Shown here: positions 9,229 to 17,596 of the stretch, piece after piece
Layout: every line of letters starts with the position of its first letter
Numbering within the stretch: the stretch's first letter is position 1
Source of the DNA: Notoacmeibacter sp. MSK16QG-6
Lineage (GTDB): Bacteria; Pseudomonadota; Alphaproteobacteria; Rhizobiales; Rhizobiaceae
Direction of reading: 5' to 3'
Assembly: GCF_024158145.1 (NCBI RefSeq)
Contig: NZ_JAMYXM010000007.1
Location: forward strand, 1 to 64,000
Length of the DNA stretch: 64,000 nt
The notes under the pieces: model-generated
What the model saw: only the letters and a program-made list of their open reading frames with translations
Databases searched by the model: none
Told to the model about the DNA's origin: nothing
Program-made: the position numbers and the translations under genes

Positions 9229-9917
9229 GGACGAACCTCTGCGAAATATTCGTCATGGGCAGTGAAGAATTCGGCGAAACCGGGCGCCATCGCGAACCCT
9301 TCCGGGTCGTCATCGATCACTTCGCCCCGCTGGCTGCGATGGCAGGCGATTGCCGCCTCTTTTCTGTCGCGCCAGTCACCGGAGCGTATTCGTAGCCCCT
9401 CGCTCTCGTATTGCCGAAAATTCCAGCGCGCCCAGACGGAGTATTCGAAAAGCCGAAGATCGGGTCGGTGTCGCAACAGCCTGCGGCCCAGTCTGGATAC
9501 GGCTTTGTGGTCCTTATGCGGATCTGCTGATGCCGTGCTGAAAACGCTTTTCGCTCCCAGGCGACTGATCAGGGCAAGCAGTTCTTCGACCGCTTCATGG
9601 CAGTCTTCCTCGTCAGTCGGTGCATGGCAATCGCGATAACCGAGCCACGTCATAGCATCGGCTTTTCCGCCGAGAACGCCAATCGCTTCGGTCAATTCGC
9701 AACGCCGCAACTTCGCAATGTGATCGCCCGACCATTTGCGGGAATTCGGATGGGAGAAGCGGCCGTCCGTCACGCACGCCACATGCGCGCCAACCGTCTC
9801 GAAACAGGCGGCGAGCAGTGCGCCGCAGGCAAGGCTTTCGTCGTCCGGGTGTGGCGCCAAAACGAGAATGGGCGCACCACCGGCGAGACGTTCAGGCATC
9901 ATAGGTTTGGCACTCAC
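9225..9917 (-). CDS. PIG-L/LmbE family deacetylase
   Basis: The 230-residue protein carries the zinc motif of N-acetylglucosaminyl deacetylases, APHPDDESLACGALL (about residues 21-35), and the later DPHKDHKAVSRLG segment that supplies the third ligand. Family members remove N-acetyl groups from GlcNAc-type sugars. Its place between an acyl-CoA dehydrogenase and a methyltransferase, with 4-base overlaps on both sides, suggests a pathway that deacetylates an amino sugar which is then modified. The substrate is unknown. Confidence 0.88.
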   Translation of the reverse strand: MSAKPMMPERLAGGAPILVLAPHPDDESLACGALLAACFETVGAHVACVTDGRFSHPNSRKWSGDHIAKLRRCELTEAIGVLGGKADAMTWLGYRDCHAPTDEEDCHEAVEELLALISRLGAKSVFSTASADPHKDHKAVSRLGRRLLRHRPDLRLFEYSVWARWNFRQYESEGLRIRSGDWRDRKEAAIACHRSQRGEVIDDDPEGFAMAPGFAEFFTAHDEYFAEVRP

Positions 9918-11062
9918 GGCTCGTTCCAGAGTTGGAGAAGCGGCTTCGAATTGCCAAGAACCTGCGCGGCCGCCCGCTGCAAGAACGCATCCCGTGCGGC
10001 TTGCCGGATATAGACGGCCAGATCCCGCGCGATCCGACCGGTTTGGCTGGCCGCATCGAAATGCGCCAATCCGACCGAGCGTTCGACGGCAGCGATAGCG
10101 TCCTGCGCAATCTCCTCGGTTAAAAGACGGGCGAAAATCGACAGGGCCACAGCGTCCTCCGGGTCGCCGTCCGCCTGCATGGCGGTTCGGGCCGCCCGCT
10201 CAACGAGACCGAGCGATCCGAAAGCGCGCGCCGTAATGGTGCCGAGCCGAGCGAGCTGTGGTTCCGCATCCAGCCTGCCGCGTTCGCGGAGCGCGTCACG
10301 TGCGGCTTCGAGCAGGGCAAACGTGCCGCCAGCCTGAATTGCCGCGATGCGCCAGACGCCACCGACAAAAAGCGGCTCGCGATAATAGGCATCAACCTCG
10401 CCAACTGTCTCGAAATCGGCAAGGCCGGAGAAGTCGTAGGTGCCGGAGACAGTTGCGCGCATGCCGCTCATCGCCCAGGACGATGCGTCTTGCCGCGCCG
10501 GATCATCGACGCGCACGAAGCAAAGCTGCGTCCCCGATGCCACCTTGGCGGTGATCAGCGCGAATGCGACGATACCGAGACCGGAGGCAAACTGCTTTGT
10601 CCCATCCAGTTTGCCGTCTTCGCCTATGACAACCGGCCGCGATCCATCGGCGCCCCAGATGCCGAGCAGCGAACCGCGTCTCACATGCTCGCAGATCATC
10701 GCTTTGAGATCCGCGTCCCCGTAGGTCATGATCAAGCCGATGGCGTTGACGTGTCCCTCGAAAAGCCGGGCGATCGACATATTGGCGCCGGCAAGACGAG
10801 CGAAGGCGTGGACCGAGTATCGTGCGCGTTCTCCGCCTTCACCCAACCCGGAACCGCCACGGTCTCGCGGCAATGCGCTCGAGAGCCAGCCGGCCTCACG
10901 TAGAACATCCATGGACCGAGCGATGCTGTGTTGGCCCATGTCCTCGGCGACCGCATTCGCTGAGAGTTTCGTGAAAATAGATTCGTCGTCCAACGACACG
11001 CGGGAACTGCGCGTCCCGCTTCTCGCGCTCACGGCGGAAATATGAGGCCGGACTGCGGTCAT
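9914..11062 (-). CDS. Acyl-CoA dehydrogenase family protein
   Basis: The 382-residue flavoprotein-family protein has an N-terminal helical domain, a middle beta domain around GSLLGIWGADGSRPVVIGED, and a C-terminal helical domain ending in AAQVLGNSKPLLQLWNEP. Sequence is diverged from fatty-acid beta-oxidation enzymes, and no catalytic glutamate could be assigned by eye. It is the first gene of the four-gene leftward operon. The palindrome CGTATATATACG lies 2-13 bases before its ATG. It may oxidise an acyl chain on the metabolite the operon makes, which is inference. Confidence 0.8.
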   Translation of the reverse strand: MTAVRPHISAVSARSGTRSSRVSLDDESIFTKLSANAVAEDMGQHSIARSMDVLREAGWLSSALPRDRGGSGLGEGGERARYSVHAFARLAGANMSIARLFEGHVNAIGLIMTYGDADLKAMICEHVRRGSLLGIWGADGSRPVVIGEDGKLDGTKQFASGLGIVAFALITAKVASGTQLCFVRVDDPARQDASSWAMSGMRATVSGTYDFSGLADFETVGEVDAYYREPLFVGGVWRIAAIQAGGTFALLEAARDALRERGRLDAEPQLARLGTITARAFGSLGLVERAARTAMQADGDPEDAVALSIFARLLTEEIAQDAIAAVERSVGLAHFDAASQTGRIARDLAVYIRQAARDAFLQRAAAQVLGNSKPLLQLWNEP

Positions 11063-11063
11063 T

Positions 11064-11075
11064 CGTATATATACG
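11064..11075. promoter_or_regulatory. 12-base palindrome next to the acyl-CoA dehydrogenase start
   Basis: CGTATATATACG is a perfect palindrome immediately upstream of the leftward ATG at 11062. Its AT-rich core and position suit an operator or a ribosome-site overlapping control element. No ribosome site is clear in this stretch. Confidence 0.35.
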
Positions 11076-11170
11076 CACCTCTTCAGCGATCACCCGTTGC
11101 TTATTAGAAAGCTGTCGGATTTCAGGCAAAATTGCCTTCCCACCTTATGAAGTGGAAACCGGTCACTGAC

Positions 11171-11188
11171 GTTAAGCGCGCTTAAAGC
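11171..11188. promoter_or_regulatory. Palindromic site upstream of the Crp/Fnr gene (copy 1)
   Basis: GTTAAGCGCGCTTAAAGC contains the perfect 14-base palindrome TTAAGCGCGCTTAA (11172-11185). An identical 18-base copy lies at 12058-12075. The site is in the divergent region between the acyl-CoA dehydrogenase operon and the Crp/Fnr gene, about 125 bases before the latter's start. Candidate regulator-binding site. Confidence 0.45.
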
Positions 11189-11310
11189 CCATGTTCGATT
11201 GCCGGCTTATGGCGTAAGATTCTGATCCGAAGCGGTTATGTCAATTGATCGGCCGGTGAGCGTCATGCGACCGGCGAATACATGGTTTTAAAGTGAATAG
11301 GTGATGTGCA

Positions 11311-12072
11311 TTGGCAGGCGGTAAGGATAGTTGCTTCGTGAAGAAGCTGCGGCATTACATTGACTTATCAGATAAAGATCGTGAGTTGCTCGCCGAGCTT
11401 GAGGAACGCGAAACGGCGTTCACGGCTCGAAAAGAAATTTATACTGGGGGGGACGACAATGACGCCATTTATGTCGTCAAGGAAGGGTGGCTCCATTCGT
11501 CAACGGTGCTGATCGATGGGCGCAGGCAGATCGTCAAGATCCATCATCCCGGCGATATTATCGGCTTTCCCGATATTGCCTACGAACACGTGACGACGAA
11601 CTTGGTGGCTGCCGAGGATTGTGTGCTCTGCCCGTTCCAAAAATCGGCTCTGGTCGAGATTTTTAGAAACTCGACCAAGATCACAAGCCTGTTTTTCGCC
11701 CTTGCATTACGCGATCAGTGCGTCCTTATCGACAATATTCGTGTGTTCAGCCGCATGAGTTCGCGAGAGCGTCTATCCTGGTTTCTCCTCGATCTAATCT
11801 CTAGATTAAGGGTCACCAATCCCGATCTTGGCGATATGATGCGTTTGCCACTGACGCAAGCAGAGATCGGTGACGCGATTTCGCTCTCCAACGTCTATGT
11901 CAGCCGCGCGTTTACAGCCTTAACACGATATGGCTTCTTGGAGCGCGTCGACGGAAAGGTCCGACTGACGAATGAACGGAAGATGCGCGAGTTGGTCGAT
12001 TTTGTAGACCGCTATCGCGAGATGGACACGTCTTGGTTTGACGCTTCCGCGAGCAAGGTTAAGCGCGCTTAA
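11311..12072 (+). CDS. Crp/Fnr family transcriptional regulator
   Basis: The 253-residue protein has a cyclic-nucleotide-binding-like beta roll (about residues 30-125, with YVVKEGWLHSSTVLIDGRRQ and HPGDIIGFPDIA), a long dimerisation helix, and a C-terminal winged helix. The recognition helix is around LTQAEIGDAISLSNVYVSRA. No Fnr-type iron-sulfur cysteine cluster is present at the N-terminus. The start is TTG, 6 bases after AGGTGA; a GTG at 11338 is the alternative. It precedes a run of glycosyltransferases by 35 bases and probably controls them. Its last codons (KVKRA-stop) are formed by a palindrome repeated upstream. Confidence 0.88.
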   Translation: MAGGKDSCFVKKLRHYIDLSDKDRELLAELEERETAFTARKEIYTGGDDNDAIYVVKEGWLHSSTVLIDGRRQIVKIHHPGDIIGFPDIAYEHVTTNLVAAEDCVLCPFQKSALVEIFRNSTKITSLFFALALRDQCVLIDNIRVFSRMSSRERLSWFLLDLISRLRVTNPDLGDMMRLPLTQAEIGDAISLSNVYVSRAFTALTRYGFLERVDGKVRLTNERKMRELVDFVDRYREMDTSWFDASASKVKRA

Positions 12073-12075
12073 AGC
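12058..12075. promoter_or_regulatory. Palindromic site overlapping the Crp/Fnr stop codon (copy 2)
   Basis: This is the same 18 bases as at 11171-11188, containing TTAAGCGCGCTTAA (12059-12072). It spans the last codons and the stop of the regulator and lies 32 bases before the glycosyltransferase start. It could be the control site of the downstream genes. Confidence 0.45.
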
Positions 12076-12107
12076 ACGCCGGTGATCTATGGCCTACAAG
12101 CCATCAG

Positions 12108-13628
12108 ATGATCACCTTCTGTTCCGCGAATATCAGGCCTGCCTGGCGCCTCCTTGCCCTAGTCGGAGTTCTCGCTAGCGTCGCGCTATTCGTGCCTCTC
12201 CTTGCGATTATCATCATTTTGGCCGTGCTGATTTTGGAGGGTGCGATCCTTGGCCTGCGGCTGTTGCTGACGCATACTTCGCCCTCTCACCCGCACGCTC
12301 AAACCGAGGTCGCCCCGCCGTGGTTTTCGATCCACCTTGCGTGCTGCAACGAGCCGCCAGAACTTGTGATCTCAAGTGTCGAGGCCCTGCTCGCGCAGGA
12401 CTGGCCGATCGAGCGTCGCGAAGTCATCGTCGTCGATAACAACACGCCTGATCGAAAGGTGTGGCAACCGCTTGCCGAATATTGCCGGAAGCATAGCGTA
12501 TCTTTCCTACATTTTGATCGGCTCGCAGGCGCCAAGGCCGGGGCATTGAACGAAGCGCTTGCCGTCGCCGATCGGCGTGCAACCCATGTCGTGACCATCG
12601 ACGCCGATTACCTGACAGATCCGCACTACCTAGCCGATTGTGCCGAGGAGCTGAGATGGGGCAGCGATCATCTGCAATACCCCCAGGCGTACAGATGTGT
12701 GGAGGGGGTCAGCGAGGGCGTTGCGCGGGAGCTGGCGATCTATTTTCGCGACTACGCCGGCGTCGCCAGCCATCGCCTTTCGGTTCTGCCGACCGGTACG
12801 CTGAGCGTTATTTCCATGGCAGCGTTAAGGCATGCCGGAGGCTGGAGCGCCTGCACGGTGACCGAGGATGCTGAACTCGGCACGCGGTTGGCTCGTCTCG
12901 GCTACACCGGCCGTTTTGTCGACCGTGTCATGGGTCGCGGCCTCCTGCCGCTATCTTTGCGGTCACTGGAAGAGCAGCGCCAACGCTGGATACACGGCAA
13001 TCTTTCGGCGCTCGCGAGATTTCTGCGTTCCCCACGACCGGCCAACGCGATCTCCGGATGGACCACCGTTTCGGTCATCGTTCAACTCTTTGCGTGGGCG
13101 AGATGGAGTTTTGTGCCCGTCGTGATGCTATTGTCGAGCTTGCTGGTTACGGTGGTATCGCACGCGATGGCCGAGCCGCAACACGCGCATTATCGGCTGG
13201 CGCAGCTCGCTGCATTTTGTCTGCTCTTTCAGACAGGCATCGGACTGTTTCCGATTCTGAGAGAAGGCGCGGCAGCAAACGCCTGCTGGCGCGTCAGGAG
13301 AGACGCTGTGATGGCCTCGGCCGCTCTGCAGCCGGCTTCGGTCTTCGCGACGATGACGGCACTATGCCGTCTGCCTCTTACTTTCAAACGAACCATGAAA
13401 CAGCCCGACAACCACTATTCGTCTGACCGAACCCTAGTGGTCTGGGTACTGGCGCTGCTGGGCTTAATGGTTTTCGGGGGCGCGATTCTCCATGCCGACA
13501 TTCTTCTTTTCACGACCGGGGCTGTTCTGATGCTGCCTCTGTCGGGCGCGCTCTACACCCGGTCCAGCCTCGCAAATTATGCGCGCAGATTTGCCGACGA
13601 GCGACATGAGGAAGCAAATGCAGGTTGA
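12108..13628 (+). CDS. Membrane-bound processive family 2 glycosyltransferase
   Basis: The 506-residue protein has two N-terminal membrane segments (about residues 12-50), a cytoplasmic GT-A domain, and three to four C-terminal membrane helices. Signature residues include VVDNNTPD, TIDADYLTDP (D-x-D), CTVTEDAELGTRL and the processive-type EEQRQRWIHGN (Q-x-x-R-W). This architecture is that of cellulose/hyaluronan-synthase-like enzymes, so an extracellular polysaccharide or glycan is likely. It heads a run of three overlapping glycosyltransferases following the Crp/Fnr regulator. Confidence 0.85.
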   Translation: MITFCSANIRPAWRLLALVGVLASVALFVPLLAIIIILAVLILEGAILGLRLLLTHTSPSHPHAQTEVAPPWFSIHLACCNEPPELVISSVEALLAQDWPIERREVIVVDNNTPDRKVWQPLAEYCRKHSVSFLHFDRLAGAKAGALNEALAVADRRATHVVTIDADYLTDPHYLADCAEELRWGSDHLQYPQAYRCVEGVSEGVARELAIYFRDYAGVASHRLSVLPTGTLSVISMAALRHAGGWSACTVTEDAELGTRLARLGYTGRFVDRVMGRGLLPLSLRSLEEQRQRWIHGNLSALARFLRSPRPANAISGWTTVSVIVQLFAWARWSFVPVVMLLSSLLVTVVSHAMAEPQHAHYRLAQLAAFCLLFQTGIGLFPILREGAAANACWRVRRDAVMASAALQPASVFATMTALCRLPLTFKRTMKQPDNHYSSDRTLVVWVLALLGLMVFGGAILHADILLFTTGAVLMLPLSGALYTRSSLANYARRFADERHEEANAG

Positions 13629-14580
13629 CATCATCATCCCGACCTATAATCGCGACCATTCGATTGGAGGCGCGGTGGAGGCCTCGCTCAGCCAGTCTCA
13701 TTCTTGCCGCACAGTCACCGTGATAGACGATGCATCGGACGACGATACCTTCGAAGAGTTGCGTCCGTTCTTCACACGCGACGACTTCAACTACGTCCGT
13801 CTGGCCCGCAATGTCGGCACCGCTCGCGCAAAGAATCTAGGCATTCTTCTTAGCGCTGGTACGGCCCTGACCTTCCATGATTCCGATGATCTGCCTCATC
13901 GGGACAAGGTGTTGCGCCAGGCGCGGGTGATGCAGCAGCCGAACATCTATGCCAATAGCTGCCTCAACTGGCGGCTGGTCGGGCAGACACCTGACGCACG
14001 GCTGGATATCGGCGTCGTCCTTACCCATCATGAACTGATCCTGCCGGACGGACGCGCCTTCGAGATCGGTCGGAGCCTGTCGCTCGTCGACGACCTGCTT
14101 CCCAACCTCCAGATGGGCAGCACAATTCCCGGCGACTGGACACACATCAATTCAGGGCTGTTCCGCGCCTCCATCTTCCAGCGGCTCGGCGGCTTCGAGG
14201 ACTGCATTGAAGAAGACCGAGAGTTCCGCAATCGCGTCATTTTAGGCGGCGAGATCATCTGGGTCCTGCCCGAACCGCTGATGACCAAGATCGAAACCTC
14301 CGCTTCACTTACTCAGAGCACGACCACCGATTATGAAAGCGAACGACGAATGGCCGACAGGCGCATGGTCTGGAATAAAGTGGAGCGCTGGTTCTCCGAG
14401 CGTAAGGTTGACCCTGTGCCGATCGATCTCGAGGGCATCGAGATCGAATATGTGAGCCATCCGAGTCGATCTCAGCTTTCGAACGCACTTGCGACGGCAC
14501 CGACGCGTCAGGCCATTTCCACTCAGATAGGGGCGCAGCATGGAGGGTCGCATCCTCTCAGCTTTGCAACGGCTTCGTGA
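13618..14580 (+). CDS. Family 2 glycosyltransferase
   Basis: The protein of about 320 residues begins MQVDIIIPTYNRDHSIGGAV, a GT-A nucleotide-binding start. It has the metal-binding TFHDSDDLPHRDK (D-S-D), and FEDCIEEDREFRNRV further on. There are no membrane helices in the domain. The ATG at 13618 is preferred (AGGAAG just before); 13606 is an in-frame alternative. It overlaps the preceding glycosyltransferase by 11 bases, so the genes are coupled. Confidence 0.83.
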   Translation: MQVDIIIPTYNRDHSIGGAVEASLSQSHSCRTVTVIDDASDDDTFEELRPFFTRDDFNYVRLARNVGTARAKNLGILLSAGTALTFHDSDDLPHRDKVLRQARVMQQPNIYANSCLNWRLVGQTPDARLDIGVVLTHHELILPDGRAFEIGRSLSLVDDLLPNLQMGSTIPGDWTHINSGLFRASIFQRLGGFEDCIEEDREFRNRVILGGEIIWVLPEPLMTKIETSASLTQSTTTDYESERRMADRRMVWNKVERWFSERKVDPVPIDLEGIEIEYVSHPSRSQLSNALATAPTRQAISTQIGAQHGGSHPLSFATAS

Positions 14581-15673
14581 TTGGCTACGGCCCATGCAGA
14601 AAAGGCTAATCTTCGTCGATCCGCTATGTCCGCGTTCCTATTGTCCGGCCACCATCGAAACCGCGCGACTGGGCGGTACCGAGGCGACGCTTTTGAGGAT
14701 AGCCATGGGGCTGGCCGAAGACCGGGATGTCGTTGTATGCCAGAACAGGCGGGTGGGGTCAGAAACCGTCGATAAGGTATCATTTCGACCACTGGCCGAT
14801 ATTCCACGCCATCTCGGCAGCAAGGATTTGATCATTGTCATCAATTCCTGGAAGGTGGCGCTGAAGCTTCGGCGGGACCACCCGGATATTCGCATTGTCG
14901 TCTGGCTGCACTGCTTTCCCGGTCGAAAGCACCGCCATCTCGGTGAGCGCATCACCAAGGCTGGCATTAAGACACTCTGTGTCTCTGAAACCCACGCGGA
15001 GACCGTGCGGACATTCCTCGGATTTTCACCCGGCGATTCACGCGTCAGCTACATTTACAATCCGTTGCGAGAAAGCTTTCGCCCGGTTGCTCGCCCGCGT
15101 GATCCGAACAGACTGCTGTTTGCCAGCGCGCCGCACAAAGGTCTGACACAGGTCTTCGAACAGTTTGACACTGTGCGAAAAAAGCTCGGGAAAGAACTGC
15201 GGCTTCGTGTGGCCGATCCCGGTTATCTGGCATGGGAAACTGGAATAATCCCGCAAGGCGTCAGTTTCCTTGGCCGGCTCGACCCCGCCGCTCTCATGAG
15301 CGAGATGCAGCGCGGTCTGTGCCTGTTCTATCCACAGACGCATTTCGCCGAAACATTCGGTCTCGTTCTTGCAGAAGCCAATGCGTGTGGCATGCCTGTC
15401 CTCGTTGATGCGGAGACCGGGGCCAACGCCGAAATCGTCTCGTCACCTGATCAACTGGTCGATGGCAACGACATCGAAGCCATCATCCGCCGGCTCCAAA
15501 GCTGGCGTGAGAGGCCGCCTCTTGTTAAAGCGCGGCAGGCCTTCCGCCTGCCGGCGGTCATTTCGGCTTGGCGGGGGATGATCGACGGGCAAAAGCCTCA
15601 GCCCCAGAAGTCACCACCAGCGGGGCATTCAGCACATGTCGGTCCAGGAGAGATAGCCAATGTTCGTGTCTGA
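14540..15673 (+). CDS. Family 4 (GT-B) glycosyltransferase
   Basis: The 377-residue protein has a GT-B fold. The N-terminal part contains RLGGTEATLLRIAMGLAEDR. The C-terminal donor domain has LLFASAPHKGLTQ and the E-x7-E-like motif FAETFGLVLAEANACGMPVL (about residues 273-292). It overlaps the upstream glycosyltransferase by 41 bases; a downstream ATG at 14594 lacks a ribosome site. It is the third sugar transferase in this operon. The acceptor is unknown. Confidence 0.82.
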   Translation: MEGRILSALQRLRDWLRPMQKRLIFVDPLCPRSYCPATIETARLGGTEATLLRIAMGLAEDRDVVVCQNRRVGSETVDKVSFRPLADIPRHLGSKDLIIVINSWKVALKLRRDHPDIRIVVWLHCFPGRKHRHLGERITKAGIKTLCVSETHAETVRTFLGFSPGDSRVSYIYNPLRESFRPVARPRDPNRLLFASAPHKGLTQVFEQFDTVRKKLGKELRLRVADPGYLAWETGIIPQGVSFLGRLDPAALMSEMQRGLCLFYPQTHFAETFGLVLAEANACGMPVLVDAETGANAEIVSSPDQLVDGNDIEAIIRRLQSWRERPPLVKARQAFRLPAVISAWRGMIDGQKPQPQKSPPAGHSAHVGPGEIANVRV

Positions 15674-16169
15674 TCCCCTCGTCGACGCCATCTTTCGCGG
15701 CGTCATCCTGTCGATCATCGGGATGCTTTGGGTCATCGCGCTGGTCCGCATCAATGGCTTGCGGTCTTTCTCGAAAATAACGAGCTTCGACTTCGTCATG
15801 ACGGTTGCTTGCGGATCGTTGCTGGCTGGCTGTGCGCAGGCCGACAGCTGGGCGAAACTGGCACAGAACATGGCTGCATTCGTCGGCCTGTTCGCGATCC
15901 AGCATCTTCTAGCCCGTCTCCAGTACCGCTCTTCACGCTTCGCCAAACTGATCGGCAACACGCCACTGATCCTGATGCGGGATGGCAAGATCGATCATGA
16001 CGCTCTTCGCATCGCGCGCGTCACTGAACCGGATCTGCGTGCCAAGCTGCGCGAGGCCAACGCTCTTGAGAAAGATCAGGTCCGTGCTGTGGTGCTCGAG
16101 ACGACAGGCGATATTTCGGTCCTTCATGGGGAATCGATGGACATGCTGCTATTGAAGGGCCTTCGATAG
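15660..16169 (+). CDS. DUF421 membrane protein (YetF-like)
   Basis: The 169-residue protein has three predicted membrane helices (about residues 12-32, 42-58, 66-84) followed by a cytoplasmic DUF421 domain containing LIGNTPLILMRDGKIDHDAL and ARVTEPDLRAKLREANAL. Family function is unsettled; Bacillus YetF/YdfS-type proteins are linked to sporulation and stress. The start follows AGGAGAGA and lies inside the end of the glycosyltransferase gene (14-base overlap), so it is in the same operon. Confidence 0.85.
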   Translation: MFVSDPLVDAIFRGVILSIIGMLWVIALVRINGLRSFSKITSFDFVMTVACGSLLAGCAQADSWAKLAQNMAAFVGLFAIQHLLARLQYRSSRFAKLIGNTPLILMRDGKIDHDALRIARVTEPDLRAKLREANALEKDQVRAVVLETTGDISVLHGESMDMLLLKGLR

Positions 16170-16727
16170 ACCGCAGTTGCGAATGCGATCGTTGAAGGAT
16201 GGAACGACCGGCGCGACGGCGCTTGGCGAACCTTGGCGCGGGTTGTAGTGAACGGCCGCTTTTGGAACCCCACGCCGGTGAATGGCCGGTTGCGGGCGCG
16301 AAGCTGCCCAACCTACTTCCTTATCCACCCCCTCCCAACCTCGCCTACAATCCCTGCCAGCCGCCTTTCGGAGCAACGGGATCGCGAACCGGAAATTCTT
16401 GGGAGGGCGGTGACGAGCGCAGCGCGCAGCCGGTAATCCGTGGCCGGTTGCGGTGGGGTGTAGCAATCCCCTTTGGCTGCGGGTTGTCGATAGCCGGGAA
16501 CCGTTTGAGCCCGCGGCGAGGGACCGGCGGCGGGGTTCCGCCACGGACACCCCTTTGCCCGGAAGGCTCCCGTCTGAAAGGCGAACGCCACAAATCGTCA
16601 GGCGGTGGCCGTAAGGTCGCACCCACACACCAAGGACAAGCGCCTTTCCGGCCGCCGTCTTTGCTCACTTCGTTTCAACGCCGCCGGCCGTGTCGGGCCA
16701 GCGGTGGGTTTTGGTGCGCCTGCCGTT
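16170..16727. other. GC-rich stretch without a supported gene
   Basis: Open frames run through several phases on both strands. Their translations are rich in G, P, R and S and show no recognisable domain. No ribosome site or promoter stands out. The composition differs from the neighbours and could be a decayed or repeated intergenic element. The left end follows the DUF421 stop and the right end meets the stop of the leftward enoyl-CoA hydratase. Confidence 0.45.
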
Positions 16728-17516
16728 TCAGCGGCCGCTATAACGGGGCTTGCGCCGCTCGATCCATGCGGTCAGCCCTTCGTGCACGTCGCCGGTGGCG
16801 CACATGCGCGCAAACTGCTCCCGCTCGATGAGAAGGCCCTCGTCAATGGTGGTGTTGAGGCCGCGCGTCACCGCGCTGATGATACGCGCCGCCGTCAGCG
16901 GCGAATGGCGCAGGATGCGCTCGGCCAGCGCGAAGGCCTCGTGGAGAAGCTGATCGTGCGGCACCACCTTGTTGACGAGACCGAGTTCATAGGCGCGCTC
17001 GGCGGAAAACCGGTCGCCCGTCAACAGCAGTTCCAGCGCGCGCTTTCTGCCGGCGAGGCGCGACAGACGCTGTGTGCCGCCGAAAGTCGGCGGGATGCCG
17101 ATAGCGATTTCCGGCTTGGAGAAGACCGCCCGGTCGGACGCAACGGCCAGATGCGCTGCCTCCGTGATTTCGCAGCCGCCGCCAAAGGCGATGCCGTTGA
17201 CGGCCACGATGATGGGTTTCGGAAAATTCTCCAGCCGCGCCGTCATGGACTGGCCACGCCGGCAGAAATCGCGGACCGCCTCATCGGCGCCGTTGCGGAT
17301 GCTGGCAGCGAATTGGTGGATATCGCCACCGGCGGAAAAGGCGCGGTCGCCCGCCCCTGTCAGAACGATCGCGTGGCAGCGCGCCTGCCCTTCAAGCTCG
17401 TCCAGAAGGGCCATCAGCCGATCGTTGATTTCGTAGTTGAGTGCGTTCAGCTTTTCGGGTCGGTTCAGGGTGAGAAGGGCAATCGCGCCGCGCTGTTCGT
17501 GTAAAACCGTTTCCAT
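16728..17516 (-). CDS. Enoyl-CoA hydratase/isomerase family protein
   Basis: The 262-residue crotonase-fold protein begins METVLHEQRGAIALLTLNRP. The oxyanion-hole segment is AFSAGGDIHQFA, the second is NGIAFGGGCEITEAA, and the C-terminal half has FGGTQRLSRLAGRKRALELL. The ATG at 17516 (after AAGGACG) is preferred to the upstream in-frame start at 17582, which would run through the intergenic region. It is divergent from a TetR regulator 80 bases away, which likely controls it. Substrate (fatty-acid or phenylacetate-type CoA esters) is not decidable here. Confidence 0.88.
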   Translation of the reverse strand: METVLHEQRGAIALLTLNRPEKLNALNYEINDRLMALLDELEGQARCHAIVLTGAGDRAFSAGGDIHQFAASIRNGADEAVRDFCRRGQSMTARLENFPKPIIVAVNGIAFGGGCEITEAAHLAVASDRAVFSKPEIAIGIPPTFGGTQRLSRLAGRKRALELLLTGDRFSAERAYELGLVNKVVPHDQLLHEAFALAERILRHSPLTAARIISAVTRGLNTTIDEGLLIEREQFARMCATGDVHEGLTAWIERRKPRYSGR

Positions 17517-17576
17517 CGTGTCGTCCTTTTGTCTGTGGGCTTGACCGAAGCGTAGGGAAACGTCAGAACAATAGAA

Positions 17577-17590
17577 ACTCACTGGTTAGT
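17577..17590. promoter_or_regulatory. Near-palindromic candidate TetR operator
   Basis: ACTCACTGGTTAGT matches the symmetric pattern ACTnACnnGTnAGT. It lies 6 bases before the TetR start and inside the divergent region with the enoyl-CoA hydratase. TetR regulators commonly bind such sites in divergent promoters. Confidence 0.4.
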
Positions 17591-17596
17591 ATATAT

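Noticed and set aside
16345-16668. 107-codon frame on the - strand in the GC-rich gap
   Set aside because: Proline/arginine-rich without domain, ribosome site or context; kept only as an observation on the region.
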